From assembly GCF_014646675.1 (NCBI RefSeq), contig NZ_BMNS01000005.1, positions 25,293 to 89,292 on the forward strand: a stretch of 64,000 nucleotides of DNA, given 5' to 3'. The stretch is from Lutibacter litoralis (lineage in GTDB: Bacteria; Bacteroidota; Bacteroidia; Flavobacteriales; Flavobacteriaceae). The position numbers were made by a program, and so were the translations under genes. Below the pieces are notes generated by a model. The model saw only the letters and a program-made list of their open reading frames with translations. It was not told the origin of the DNA and did not search any database. Shown here piece by piece: positions 43,130 to 52,305 of this stretch; the stretch's first letter is position 1, and every line of letters begins with the position of its first letter.

Positions 43130-46100
43130 TTAATTTTTAGTCTCAATCCATTTTCTAGCATTCACGAAAGCTTCAGCCCACGGAGAAACTTCATCTTTTC
43201 GTCCCACAGGATAATTTGCCCAATTCCATTGAAAAATTGAACGCTCAATATGTGGCATCATAACTAAATGACGACCATCTTTACTGCTCATCATTGCTGT
43301 ATTATAATCTGAGCTATTTGGATTTGCTGGATAGCTATCATAACCATATTTAGCTATAATATTATACGCATTTTCTTCCATTGGTAAATTAAATTTACCT
43401 TCTCCATGTGAAATCCAAACTCCTAAAGTGCTTCCAGCCAAGCTAGATAGCATTACAGAATTATTTTCTTGAATTGTTACAGAAGTAAATCCACTTTCGT
43501 GTTTATGAGAATCATTGTGTAACATTTTTCCGTGAATTTTGTGCTCAGGGTTTATCACCTCTAATTCCATAAATAACTGGCAACCATTACAAATACCAAC
43601 AGATAATGTATCTTTTCTTTTGAAGAAATTATCTAATGCGGTTTTAGCTTTTTCATTGTACAAGAATGCACCAGCCCAACCTTTTGCAGAGCCTAAAACA
43701 TCTGAATTAGAAAAACCACCAACAGCACCAATAAATTGAATGTCTTCTAATGTTTCACGACCAGAAATTAAATCGGTCATATGCACATCTTTTACATCAA
43801 AACCTGCTAAGTACATAGCATTTGCCATTTCACGTTCAGAATTTGATCCTTTTTCACGAATAATTGCAGCTTTAGGTCTCTCTAATTTACTCGAAATGAC
43901 AGGTAATTTACCAGTAAAATGATTCGGGAAAATATATTTTAAAGGTTGCTTTTTATAATTATCAAAACGATCTTTTGCCAATCCATTTGCGGTTTGTTTG
44001 TCATCTAATAAGTATGAAGTTTCATACCAAACATCGCGTAATTCAGGAATACTAAATTCTAATACTTCATCGTTATTGGTTATCTTTACAGATTCACTTC
44101 TAACAGCATTTCCTAATTCATAAAAGTCAACATTGTTTTCAGTTAAAATTGTTGGAACATCTTCTGAAATACTTTGGAAAATAATTCCGCTATTTTCAGC
44201 AAATAAAACTTTTACCGAATCAGATTCATTTAATTCTGAAATATCAATATTTAAACCTATATTTTCTTCAGCAAATGTCATTTCCAATAATGTGGTTAAC
44301 ATTCCACCAGCAGAAATATCATGTCCAGCTAAAATTTTACCATTCTTAATTAATTGCTGAATAGTATTAAATGCATTTTTAAATTTAGCAGCATCTTTTA
44401 TAGTTGGTGTAACATTACCAATTTTATTTTGAGTTTGAGCAAAAGAAGAACCTCCTAATTTATAGGCATCATTTGATAAGTTAATGTAATAAATTTTGTT
44501 CATTCCGCTTTTTTGCAGCACAGGCTCAATAACTTTGGTAATATCATTACAATGTGCAGCAGCAGAAATAACAACTGTACCAGGAGAAATTACTTCTTCA
44601 TTAGGATATTTTTGTTTCATTGAAAGCGAATCCTTTCCTGTTGGAACATTGATTCCTAATTCTATAGCGAATTCTGAAACAGTTTTTACCGCTTTATATA
44701 AACGAGTATCTTCACCTTCATTTTTACAAGGCCACATCCAATTTGCTGATAATGAAACCGAATCTAAATTATCTTGTAATGGCGCCCAAATAATATTTGT
44801 AAGTGCTTCTGCAATAGCATTTTTACTTCCTGCTACTGGGTCAATTATTGCACTAACAGGTGCGTGACCAATAGACGTTGCTATTCCTTCTTTTCCGTTA
44901 TAATCCAACGCCATTACACCAACGTTATTTAATGGTAATTGTAATGGTCCAGCACATTGCTGTTTTGCAACTTTACCACCAACACAACGGTCGACTTTAT
45001 TTGTTAACCAATCTTTACAAGCAACAGCTTCTAATTGTAAGACTTGTTTAATATAGTTGTATATTTTATCTTGAGTGTAAGAAATTTCTTTGTAATTTCT
45101 TACAACAGTTTTATCATTCATAATAGTTTTTGGAGAACTTCCAAACATATCATTTAATTCTAAATCCATTGGTTTTTCTCCAGTAGTTTTAGATTGAAAT
45201 GTAAAACGATTATCACTTGTAACTTCACCTACTTCATAATAAGGAGAGCGTTCTCTTTCGGCAATACGTTTTAGGGTTTCAGCATCTTTTTTACCAATAA
45301 CCAATCCCATTCGTTCTTGAGACTCGTTTCCTATTATTTCTTTTGCAGAAAGTGTAGGGTCACCAATGGGTAATTTATCTAGATCAATTAAACCACCAGT
45401 ATCTTCAACCAATTCAGAAAGACAATTTAAATGTCCACCAGCACCGTGATCGTGAATGGAGACAATTGGATTTACATCACTTTCTACCAATCCACGAATT
45501 GCATTTGCGGCTCTTTTTTGCATTTCAGGGTTTGACCGTTGCACAGCATTTAATTCAATTCCACTTGCAAATTCACCAGTATCAGCAGATGAAACTGCAG
45601 CACCACCCATTCCAATTCTGTAGTTCTCACCACCTAAAATTACAATTTTATCGTGTTCTTTTGGAGTGTCTTTTATAGCTTGTTCAGCTTTTCCATAACC
45701 AACACCACCAGCTTGCATAATTACTTTATCGAATCCCAATTTACGTGCACCTTCATTTTCCGTTTCTTGATTTTCAAAAGTTAATACTGAACCAGAAATT
45801 AAAGGTTGGCCAAATTTATTTCCAAAATCTGAAGCTCCGTTTGATGCTTTTATTAAAATTTCTATTGGAGTTTGGTATAACCATTTACGTTCTTGCATTC
45901 CATTTTCCCAAGGGCGATCATCTTTTAATCGTGAGTAAGCAGTCATATAAACCGCTGTTCCTGCCAATGGTAAAGAGCCTTTCCCACCAGCCAAACGATC
46001 TCTAATTTCACCTCCAGATCCGGTTGCTGCACCGTTAAAAGGTTCTACTGTTGTTGGAAAATTATGTGTTTCAGCTTTTAATGAAATTACCGAATTGTAA

Positions 46101-46807
46101 TCTTTTTTCTCATAAAAATCTGGTTTATCAGCCGATTTTGGGGCAAATTGTTCAACAGTTGGTCCTTTTACAAACGCAACATTGTCTTTATATGCAGAAA
46201 CAATTCCACCAGGATGTTGTTTTGATGTTTCTTTAATTAATTTAAATAATGAAGAAGGCATTTCTTCACCATCAATGACAAAAGTTCCGTTGAAAATTTT
46301 ATGACGACAATGTTCAGAGTTTACTTGGGAAAAACCAAATACTTCAGAATCGGTTAATTTTCTGCCAATTTTTTTACTAATTCCATTTAAATATTCAACT
46401 TCTTCGGTACTTAAAGACAATCCTTCTTGTTGATTGTAAGCTGCAATATTTTCAATATCTAATACCGGTTCAGGCCTTATATGAATATCAAAAATCTCTT
46501 GGTTTAGATTTTCAAACTTTTGAAAAATCATTGGATCAAATTTTTCGTTTTCATTTGAAGCCGAAAATTCTTCAATTCTTATAATCCCTTTAATTCCCAT
46601 ATTTTGGGTAATTTCCACAGCATTTGTACTCCAAGGAGTAATCATTGCTGCACGTGGGCCAATAAAAAAAGCATCAATTGATGCTTCTTCAAGCTTTGGT
46701 TGATTTCCAAAAAGCCAGTTTAACTTTTGTGTGTCTTCTTGCGCAAGTTCTTTATACGTTTGCACAGCATAAATTTTACTGTTTTGGTTTCCAAAGAAAT
46801 TAATCAT
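43130..46807 (-). CDS. purL: Phosphoribosylformylglycinamidine synthase (large single-chain)
   Basis: PurL converts FGAR to FGAM in de novo purine synthesis, using glutamine and ATP. At 1225 residues it is the large single-chain type. The synthase half contains NSEHCRHKIFNGTF, KAETHNFPTTVEPFNGAATGSGGEIRD and PTGKDSLSMKQ. The C-terminal class I glutamine amidotransferase domain has the nucleophile Cys in GICNGCQLF and a late His-Glu pair (MPHIERSIF). It is monocistronic, with its own TANNTTTG promoter. Nothing about it is unusual. Confidence 0.97.
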   Translation of the reverse strand: MINFFGNQNSKIYAVQTYKELAQEDTQKLNWLFGNQPKLEEASIDAFFIGPRAAMITPWSTNAVEITQNMGIKGIIRIEEFSASNENEKFDPMIFQKFENLNQEIFDIHIRPEPVLDIENIAAYNQQEGLSLSTEEVEYLNGISKKIGRKLTDSEVFGFSQVNSEHCRHKIFNGTFVIDGEEMPSSLFKLIKETSKQHPGGIVSAYKDNVAFVKGPTVEQFAPKSADKPDFYEKKDYNSVISLKAETHNFPTTVEPFNGAATGSGGEIRDRLAGGKGSLPLAGTAVYMTAYSRLKDDRPWENGMQERKWLYQTPIEILIKASNGASDFGNKFGQPLISGSVLTFENQETENEGARKLGFDKVIMQAGGVGYGKAEQAIKDTPKEHDKIVILGGENYRIGMGGAAVSSADTGEFASGIELNAVQRSNPEMQKRAANAIRGLVESDVNPIVSIHDHGAGGHLNCLSELVEDTGGLIDLDKLPIGDPTLSAKEIIGNESQERMGLVIGKKDAETLKRIAERERSPYYEVGEVTSDNRFTFQSKTTGEKPMDLELNDMFGSSPKTIMNDKTVVRNYKEISYTQDKIYNYIKQVLQLEAVACKDWLTNKVDRCVGGKVAKQQCAGPLQLPLNNVGVMALDYNGKEGIATSIGHAPVSAIIDPVAGSKNAIAEALTNIIWAPLQDNLDSVSLSANWMWPCKNEGEDTRLYKAVKTVSEFAIELGINVPTGKDSLSMKQKYPNEEVISPGTVVISAAAHCNDITKVIEPVLQKSGMNKIYYINLSNDAYKLGGSSFAQTQNKIGNVTPTIKDAAKFKNAFNTIQQLIKNGKILAGHDISAGGMLTTLLEMTFAEENIGLNIDISELNESDSVKVLFAENSGIIFQSISEDVPTILTENNVDFYELGNAVRSESVKITNNDEVLEFSIPELRDVWYETSYLLDDKQTANGLAKDRFDNYKKQPLKYIFPNHFTGKLPVISSKLERPKAAIIREKGSNSEREMANAMYLAGFDVKDVHMTDLISGRETLEDIQFIGAVGGFSNSDVLGSAKGWAGAFLYNEKAKTALDNFFKRKDTLSVGICNGCQLFMELEVINPEHKIHGKMLHNDSHKHESGFTSVTIQENNSVMLSSLAGSTLGVWISHGEGKFNLPMEENAYNIIAKYGYDSYPANPNSSDYNTAMMSSKDGRHLVMMPHIERSIFQWNWANYPVGRKDEVSPWAEAFVNARKWIETKN

Positions 46808-46840
46808 AAGTAGGATTTATTAGAAATTAGTTAGAAAATG

Positions 46841-46848
46841 CAAATTTA
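46841..46848 (-). promoter_or_regulatory. Promoter -7 box for purL
   Basis: TAAATTTG on the minus strand matches TANNTTTG exactly and lies 33 bp before the purL ATG at 46807. Confidence 0.6.
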
Positions 46849-46948
46849 ACTAAATTATTAGAAATTTCTTCGTTACTTTTTATAGAATTTAAACAGTTAT
46901 TAAATGAGTTTTAAACAATTTTGTATAATAGTAATTGTATATTATAGA

Positions 46949-46981
46949 AAACCCTAATAGTAATAAAAACTATTAGGGTTT
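46949..46981 (-). terminator. Terminator after pepT
   Basis: AAACCCTAATAGT (46949-46961) and ACTATTAGGGTTT (46969-46981) form a perfect 13-bp stem with a 7-nt loop, 28 bp after the pepT stop on the minus strand. Confidence 0.85.
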
Positions 46982-47008
46982 ATATATAATTAAAATGAAT
47001 AAGATTTT

Positions 47009-48241
47009 TTATTTTGCTCTTTCAGCTGTAAGTTCAGCAATTTTCACAATAACATCTGTAGCTAATTGTAAAGATTCTGCAGCAATATATTCATATCTTC
47101 CGTGGAAATTATGTCCACCAGCAAAAATATTAGGACACGGCAAACCTTTGTAAGACAGCTGAGAACCATCTGTACCACCACGTATTGCTTTAATTAGTGG
47201 TTTAATATTTAGTTGTTTCATTGCTTCTTCAGCAATATCTACAATATGCATTACAGGTTCAATTTTTTTGCGCATATTAAAATATTGATCTTTTATTTCA
47301 ACTTGCACTAAATCACTTCCTAATTTTTTATTTAAAGTATCTGCTATTTTTTGAAAAGTAACTTTACGTTCTTCAAACAATTTAAAATCGTGATCTCTAA
47401 TTATATATTCTAATGTAGATTTTTCAACCTCACCAGACATTCCGTGCAAATGATAAAAACCTTCGTAACCTTCCGTTTCTTGTGGAATTTCATTTTTTGG
47501 TAATGCAGCTATAAATTCATTTGCTATTAACATAGAGTTTATCATTTTACCTTTAGCATATCCTGGATGTACAATTTTACCATTAATAGTTACTTTTGCT
47601 CCAGCAGCGTTAAAATTCTCATATTCAAGTTCTCCAACCTGACTTCCGTCCATTGTATAAGCCCATTCTGCACCAAATTTCTCAACATCAAACATGTGTG
47701 CACCTTTTCCAACTTCTTCATCTGGGGTAAAGCAAATTCTAATTTTACCGTGTTTAATTTCTGGATTATTAATTAAATGTTCCATTGCAGAAACTATTTC
47801 AGTAACTCCAGCTTTATCATCAGCACCTAAAAGGGTAGTTCCGTCGGTAGTAATTATTGTTTGACCTTTATATTGTAATAAATCATCAAAATAACTAGGA
47901 GAAAGTACAATGTTTCGTTCTTTGTTTAAAACAATATCTTTTCCGTCGTAATTTGGATGAAATTGAGGATTAACATTAGTACCTGAATAATCCGGACTTG
48001 TATCAATATGCGCAACAAAACCAATAGTTGGTACATTAAAATCTACGTTTGAAGGTAAGGTAGCCATTACATAACAATTATCGTCTAAAGTAACGTCTTG
48101 CATACCAATTTCATTTAGCTCTTCAACTAAAACTTTTGCTAAATCCCATTGTTTTTCAGTACTTGGAAAAGCAGGGTTGTTTTCGTCAGATTGTGTGTCT
48201 ATTTTGACATATTTAACGAATCTATCTATTATTTTTTGCAT
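47009..48241 (-). CDS. pepT: Peptidase T (tripeptidase)
   Basis: PepT is a cytoplasmic dizinc aminotripeptidase of the M20B family. The first metal ligand His78 lies in [11 protein letters not shown]. The bridging Asp is in [12 protein letters not shown], the catalytic Glu pair in [12 protein letters not shown], and the late ligands in YTMDGS and [13 protein letters not shown]. The [18 protein letters not shown] block is diagnostic of PepT. At 410 residues it is full length. It is followed by a strong hairpin and stands alone. Confidence 0.96.
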   Translation of the reverse strand: MQKIIDRFVKYVKIDTQSDENNPAFPSTEKQWDLAKVLVEELNEIGMQDVTLDDNCYVMATLPSNVDFNVPTIGFVAHIDTSPDYSGTNVNPQFHPNYDGKDIVLNKERNIVLSPSYFDDLLQYKGQTIITTDGTTLLGADDKAGVTEIVSAMEHLINNPEIKHGKIRICFTPDEEVGKGAHMFDVEKFGAEWAYTMDGSQVGELEYENFNAAGAKVTINGKIVHPGYAKGKMINSMLIANEFIAALPKNEIPQETEGYEGFYHLHGMSGEVEKSTLEYIIRDHDFKLFEERKVTFQKIADTLNKKLGSDLVQVEIKDQYFNMRKKIEPVMHIVDIAEEAMKQLNIKPLIKAIRGGTDGSQLSYKGLPCPNIFAGGHNFHGRYEYIAAESLQLATDVIVKIAELTAERAK

Positions 48242-48304
48242 TTTATTTAATTTTTTATCAAAAGTAAGTATTCAATTAAGGATTTGCAATCTAATTATCT
48301 TAAT

Positions 48305-48862
48305 TTATTGTAAAAATTCAATATTCTCAAGTATTAAAATAGACTCACAAATTCGTTCATCAATTTTATCAGTTCCATATATTTCTGAATATGCTGTAAA
48401 ATAAGTTTCTTTTGAAAGTTTAACCATAAGATTAAATTGATTGTAATTAAACCCTTTTTTAGTTCCCGTTACAAGATACCAATAAGCCGATTTTGATTTA
48501 AATTGAATAGTTCCATCTTTTACTTTTTGAAGATTTGAAACTGCTAAAATTGAATCTGTTTTTTTATAAAAATCTTTATTAAATTCTAAACTTCCATAAT
48601 TAAACGCAGCATCTAAAATATAGGTCTCCGATAATTGTTTTGTTGTATCTGCTGTAAATATTTCAGATTGAAAATCATCGTAGTACAATTTTGTTTTCCA
48701 ATTAGTTGGTATTCTTATTTTAAAGTTTTTCTTAAAGTCTGAGAATATCTCCGAATTATTTATTTTGGAAATGTTACAGTTGAACGTTTCACTTAATTCT
48801 GATTGTTTTTTACAACTAAAAACTAGAAATAATACAATAATAAAGACGATATTTTTTTTCAT
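48305..48862 (-). CDS. Lipoprotein of unknown function
   Basis: A short signal ends in LVFSC with lipidated Cys17. The 185-residue mature region is mostly beta-strand and loops, with FKIRIPTNWKTKLYYDDFQSE (about residues 48-68), reminiscent of PsbP/DUF1795-type lipoproteins. I cannot name a family with confidence. It lies 8 bp after the YCF48-like gene, so the two are probably co-transcribed, and 63 bp before pepT. Confidence 0.65.
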   Translation of the reverse strand: MKKNIVFIIVLFLVFSCKKQSELSETFNCNISKINNSEIFSDFKKNFKIRIPTNWKTKLYYDDFQSEIFTADTTKQLSETYILDAAFNYGSLEFNKDFYKKTDSILAVSNLQKVKDGTIQFKSKSAYWYLVTGTKKGFNYNQFNLMVKLSKETYFTAYSEIYGTDKIDERICESILILENIEFLQ

Positions 48863-48870
48863 TATTAATA

Positions 48871-49908
48871 TTAATTTATAACCATTTTAGCAACTACATT
48901 ATTGCTTGATAACCACGCCGTATTTTTATCGTAAATCCGAATGGAATAAAACCCTTCATCGCTTACTTTTTCCCATAGTTTTCCATAGTTTTTGGAATAA
49001 AATATTCCGTTTGTAGAAACTGCAAAAACTTCTTTTCCAGCTGTATCAGGAACATACTGTACACAGCTAACATATTTTGGAGGTAAATTTCCTGAAACAA
49101 CTTGCCAAGTTTTACCTCCATCTTTAGTAATTGCTTTATTTGCAGAATTTCCAAATTTATCTAAATAATTGCCACCGCAAATAATTCCTTGTTTTTCATT
49201 GTAAAAATCGACAGAATAAATTCCAGTAGTATTTTCGCCTTGTACAATTGGTGTATTGTACACATTCCAAGTTAATCCCATATCTGAAGTATGAAAAACT
49301 CTGGCTTTTTTTCCACCAGTTACAATCCAAGCATTTTCACCAACAATGGCTATATTTGTGTTACTTGCAGCAAAGGCTGCTTCTCCTTCTTCAATCAACG
49401 GTAAATTTTCACATTTTATTTTCCCCCAAGTATTGCCACCATCACGTGTAATTAAGATAGATAAACAAGTGTCCGTTGGATCTCCCATTGCAATACCGTT
49501 TAATTCATCAAAAAACTTTAAAGCATCATAAAACACTTTTTTATTTTCTTCTTTATAAACAATTTCAATATTAGTATTTTGATATTTATAAAGTAGAGCA
49601 GGATTACCAATATTTAAAGCAAATACAGCATCTTTTGTGTATGCTAAAGCTCTAAAATGCGGAATAATTGTATCTGTAACAATATTTTTTGTTCCTATAA
49701 ATTTCCCTGAACTCGTTAAAATTCCTAAATCTCCTTTAGAACCTGCATAAACAATTGAAGAATCGTTTACAATTTCAATCGCACGAATACTGGTACTGTC
49801 TATTTTGAATTTTTTTATTGAAATAGTGATGTTTTCACGAGGTTTATAGACGTCATTACAAGCAATTAAAAAAAATAAGATTGGAATTACTAATGTTGTT
49901 CTTTTCAT
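48871..49908 (-). CDS. BNR/YCF48-like beta-propeller lipoprotein
   Basis: This is a 345-residue lipoprotein (lipobox FFLIAC, Cys17) with a beta-propeller built from BNR/Asp-box-like repeats (ITRDGGNTWGKIKC, TSDMGLTWNVYN, TKDGGKTWQVVSG, SKNYGKLWEKVSD). It resembles YCF48/HCF136 photosystem II stability factors and sialidase-like propellers, but lacks sialidase catalytic residues. It is often annotated as an oxidoreductase in Flavobacteria without evidence. It is first of a two-gene lipoprotein operon. Function unknown. Confidence 0.82.
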   Translation of the reverse strand: MKRTTLVIPILFFLIACNDVYKPRENITISIKKFKIDSTSIRAIEIVNDSSIVYAGSKGDLGILTSSGKFIGTKNIVTDTIIPHFRALAYTKDAVFALNIGNPALLYKYQNTNIEIVYKEENKKVFYDALKFFDELNGIAMGDPTDTCLSILITRDGGNTWGKIKCENLPLIEEGEAAFAASNTNIAIVGENAWIVTGGKKARVFHTSDMGLTWNVYNTPIVQGENTTGIYSVDFYNEKQGIICGGNYLDKFGNSANKAITKDGGKTWQVVSGNLPPKYVSCVQYVPDTAGKEVFAVSTNGIFYSKNYGKLWEKVSDEGFYSIRIYDKNTAWLSSNNVVAKMVIN

Positions 49909-49955
49909 TTTTAATATTTTTATGCGTCTAAATTAATTAAAACATTGGTATTTTA

Positions 49956-50876
49956 ATGAAGAAAGCGTTGGTAATTTCAGGAGGCGGTAGCAAAGGTGCA
50001 TTTGGAGGAGGAGTTGCCCAATATTTACTAAAAAATAAAAAAAATAAATACGATTTGTTCGTAGGTTCTTCCACAGGAAGTTTAATGGTTTCTCATTTGG
50101 CTCTTGGAGATGTGGATGGTTTAAAAAGAATATATACTTCTGTAAATCAACGTTCTATATTTAGTAATAATCCGTTTGTAATTAAAAAGAGACACGGAGA
50201 AAAGGTGATTACAATTAACCATTTAAACACTTTATGGAATTTTATTAATGGTAGGAGAACTTTTGGTGAAAGTAAAAATTTAAGAAAGCTTATTAAAAAT
50301 GAAATTACTGAAGAGATTTATAATCAGATACTTAAAAGTGAAGTAGATGCAGTTGTTTCTGTTTCAAATTTGTCTTTAAATCAGGTAGAATATAAATCTA
50401 TTAGAGATTGCAGTTATAACGATTTTTGTGACTGGATTTGGGCTTCGTGTAATTATGTGCCTTTTATGAGTTTGTTGGTTAAAAACGGTTGTCAATATGC
50501 AGATGGTGGATTTGGTTGTTTGGTTCCTGTTAAACAAGCAATTATGCGTGGTGCTAAAGAAATAGATGCAATAATTTTGGAAACTGAAGTCACTCAAATT
50601 AATAGAATGCAAGCCAAAAATGCTTTTTCTTTGCTATTTAATGTATTTGATTTTATGTTAGAGCATGTAGAACGACATAATATTACAATTGGTAAATTAT
50701 CAGCAAAACACCACGATGTAAAGTTGAATTTATACTACACTCCCACAGTTTTAACAACAAATTCGCTAATTTTTGATAAAAAATTAATGACAAAATGGTG
50801 GAAAGCAGGGTTTGACTATGCTAAAAATAAAGAAGATGAAACTATGAATGCTTTTAGAGCTGATGTGTTAGATTAA
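49956..50876 (+). CDS. Patatin-like phospholipase
   Basis: This is a 306-residue patatin-family lipid acyl hydrolase. The oxyanion loop is GGGSKGAFGGG (residues 9-19), the nucleophile Ser39 is in GSSTG, and the dyad Asp183 is in ADGGFG. Spacing is standard. No signal peptide or membrane anchor is visible, so it is probably cytoplasmic or secreted by another route. Substrates of the family include phospholipids and neutral lipids. It is monocistronic and divergent from the lipoprotein pair. Confidence 0.9.
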   Translation: MKKALVISGGGSKGAFGGGVAQYLLKNKKNKYDLFVGSSTGSLMVSHLALGDVDGLKRIYTSVNQRSIFSNNPFVIKKRHGEKVITINHLNTLWNFINGRRTFGESKNLRKLIKNEITEEIYNQILKSEVDAVVSVSNLSLNQVEYKSIRDCSYNDFCDWIWASCNYVPFMSLLVKNGCQYADGGFGCLVPVKQAIMRGAKEIDAIILETEVTQINRMQAKNAFSLLFNVFDFMLEHVERHNITIGKLSAKHHDVKLNLYYTPTVLTTNSLIFDKKLMTKWWKAGFDYAKNKEDETMNAFRADVLD

Positions 50877-51010
50877 ATATAAAAAAGTAGTTCTTGAACT
50901 AGAATAACTGCTTTACTAATTTTTATGTAAATATAATTCTCAACTTTAATTTCCTTCGTTTTTTTTGTTCTATATTTTAATGTTTATTTGTAATCTAAAA
51001 CTATTAATTA

Positions 51011-52237
51011 ATGCTATTTAGAAACGACAGAACACTTATATTATATGCATTGCTTTTATTTATTTTTTCAGCTATTTATGGCCTAATATTACGTTGGAAT
51101 TTTGCATTTCCATCTGCATTAATTTCTTATAAAAATCTATTACAAGGCCATTCTCATGTGGCTTTTTTAGGGTGGGGTTATTTAGCTGCTATTTATGGAG
51201 TTTTAAAATTGTTTATTCCGAAAGAAAAAAGAAATTTATCTATTTATAAAGTAACAATAAGTATAATTATTATAACAATAACTTTAATGTTATTTAGCTT
51301 TATATTAAGTGGTTATAAGGTTTTTTCTATAGTGTTGCTTTCAGTTTTTGGAGTAGCAACTTATGTCTTGTTTTTTAGAATATTAAAGGATTTAAAAGGC
51401 AAAAGTACTTCAACTATTATGGTTAAATATGGCATCTATTATTATTTAATTTCAAGTTTAGCAACTTGGTTTTTAGCCTTTGTAATTGTAACACAAGGCA
51501 AAACAAATTTGTATTATAATTCAGTTTATTTTTACTTGCATTTTTTGTACAATGGTTTCTTTGTTTTTACGTTGTTTGGTTTGCTATTTAAAATTCTTAA
51601 AAATCAAAAAATAATTATCTCAACTTTATTAAAAAAGTATTTTTTTATTTTCTTAAATTTAGCTTGTATTCCAGCGTATATATTATCTGTTTTATGGAGT
51701 ACAACATCTTTAACTTTTAATGTAATCGGTTTTTTAGCTTCGTTTTTGCAGTTAATTTCGTTATTATTTCTTTTTAAAATATTAAAACAAGCCTTGGTTC
51801 AAATTAACTGGAGTTATACTTCGAAATTATTATTAAAAGTTGCAATAATTGCATATTCTTTTAAGATTTTAACGCAATTAGCTTCTTCATTTCCATATTT
51901 TGTTGAAAAATCGTTAGCTTTAAAACCTTATTTTATTATTGGTTATTTGCATCTTTTTACCTTAGGTTTTATGAGTGTTTTATTGCTTTTAATATTAAAG
52001 CAGTTGAAAACCATTTATAGTAACTCAGTTATTTTAAAAGTTGGAATTGGTTTTTTTTTAACAGGAATCACTTTTACAGAATTATTGTTATTTCTTCAAG
52101 GATTTTTACTTTTAATGAATCAAAAACTAATTCCTAATTACACAATTATTTTACTTATTTTTAGTTTCTTTATTGTAGTAGGCATTATTAATATTTTTAT
52201 AAGTCAGTTTGTAAAACCTGCACTTTCAAATAAATAA
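51011..52237 (+). CDS. Polytopic membrane protein with intramembrane histidines
   Basis: This is a 408-residue protein of about 12 helices. Histidines occur within or at the ends of helices: His47 and His49 in LLQGHSHVAFLGWGY, His177 in YFYLHFLYNGFF and His314 in IGYLHLFTLGF. The spacing and the GH-x-H and HxxxxG patterns recall haem-binding helices of the NnrS and haem-copper oxidase families, but I do not see a complete set of ligands and cannot assign it. No neighbouring redox genes help. It stands alone between the patatin gene and the helicase gene. Confidence 0.7.
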   Translation: MLFRNDRTLILYALLLFIFSAIYGLILRWNFAFPSALISYKNLLQGHSHVAFLGWGYLAAIYGVLKLFIPKEKRNLSIYKVTISIIIITITLMLFSFILSGYKVFSIVLLSVFGVATYVLFFRILKDLKGKSTSTIMVKYGIYYYLISSLATWFLAFVIVTQGKTNLYYNSVYFYLHFLYNGFFVFTLFGLLFKILKNQKIIISTLLKKYFFIFLNLACIPAYILSVLWSTTSLTFNVIGFLASFLQLISLLFLFKILKQALVQINWSYTSKLLLKVAIIAYSFKILTQLASSFPYFVEKSLALKPYFIIGYLHLFTLGFMSVLLLLILKQLKTIYSNSVILKVGIGFFLTGITFTELLLFLQGFLLLMNQKLIPNYTIILLIFSFFIVVGIINIFISQFVKPALSNK

Positions 52238-52257
52238 TTATTTGTCGATAACTTTTA

Positions 52258-52288
52258 TTGTTTAACTTAATTTGTAATAGTACTTTTG
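52258..52288 (+). promoter_or_regulatory. Promoter of the uvrD-like helicase gene
   Basis: TTG (52258-52260), 20 bp and TACTTTTG (52281-52288) fit the Bacteroidota sigma-A consensus. The GTG start follows 17 bp later at 52306, implying a leader of about 10 nt. Confidence 0.6.
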
Positions 52289-52305
52289 ACTTTTAAAGAA
52301 TTCCT

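Noticed and set aside
43539-46236. Plus-strand frames across purL
   Set aside because: They are antisense to conserved purL motifs; their Ser/Leu-rich or His/Leu-rich composition is typical of antisense reading.
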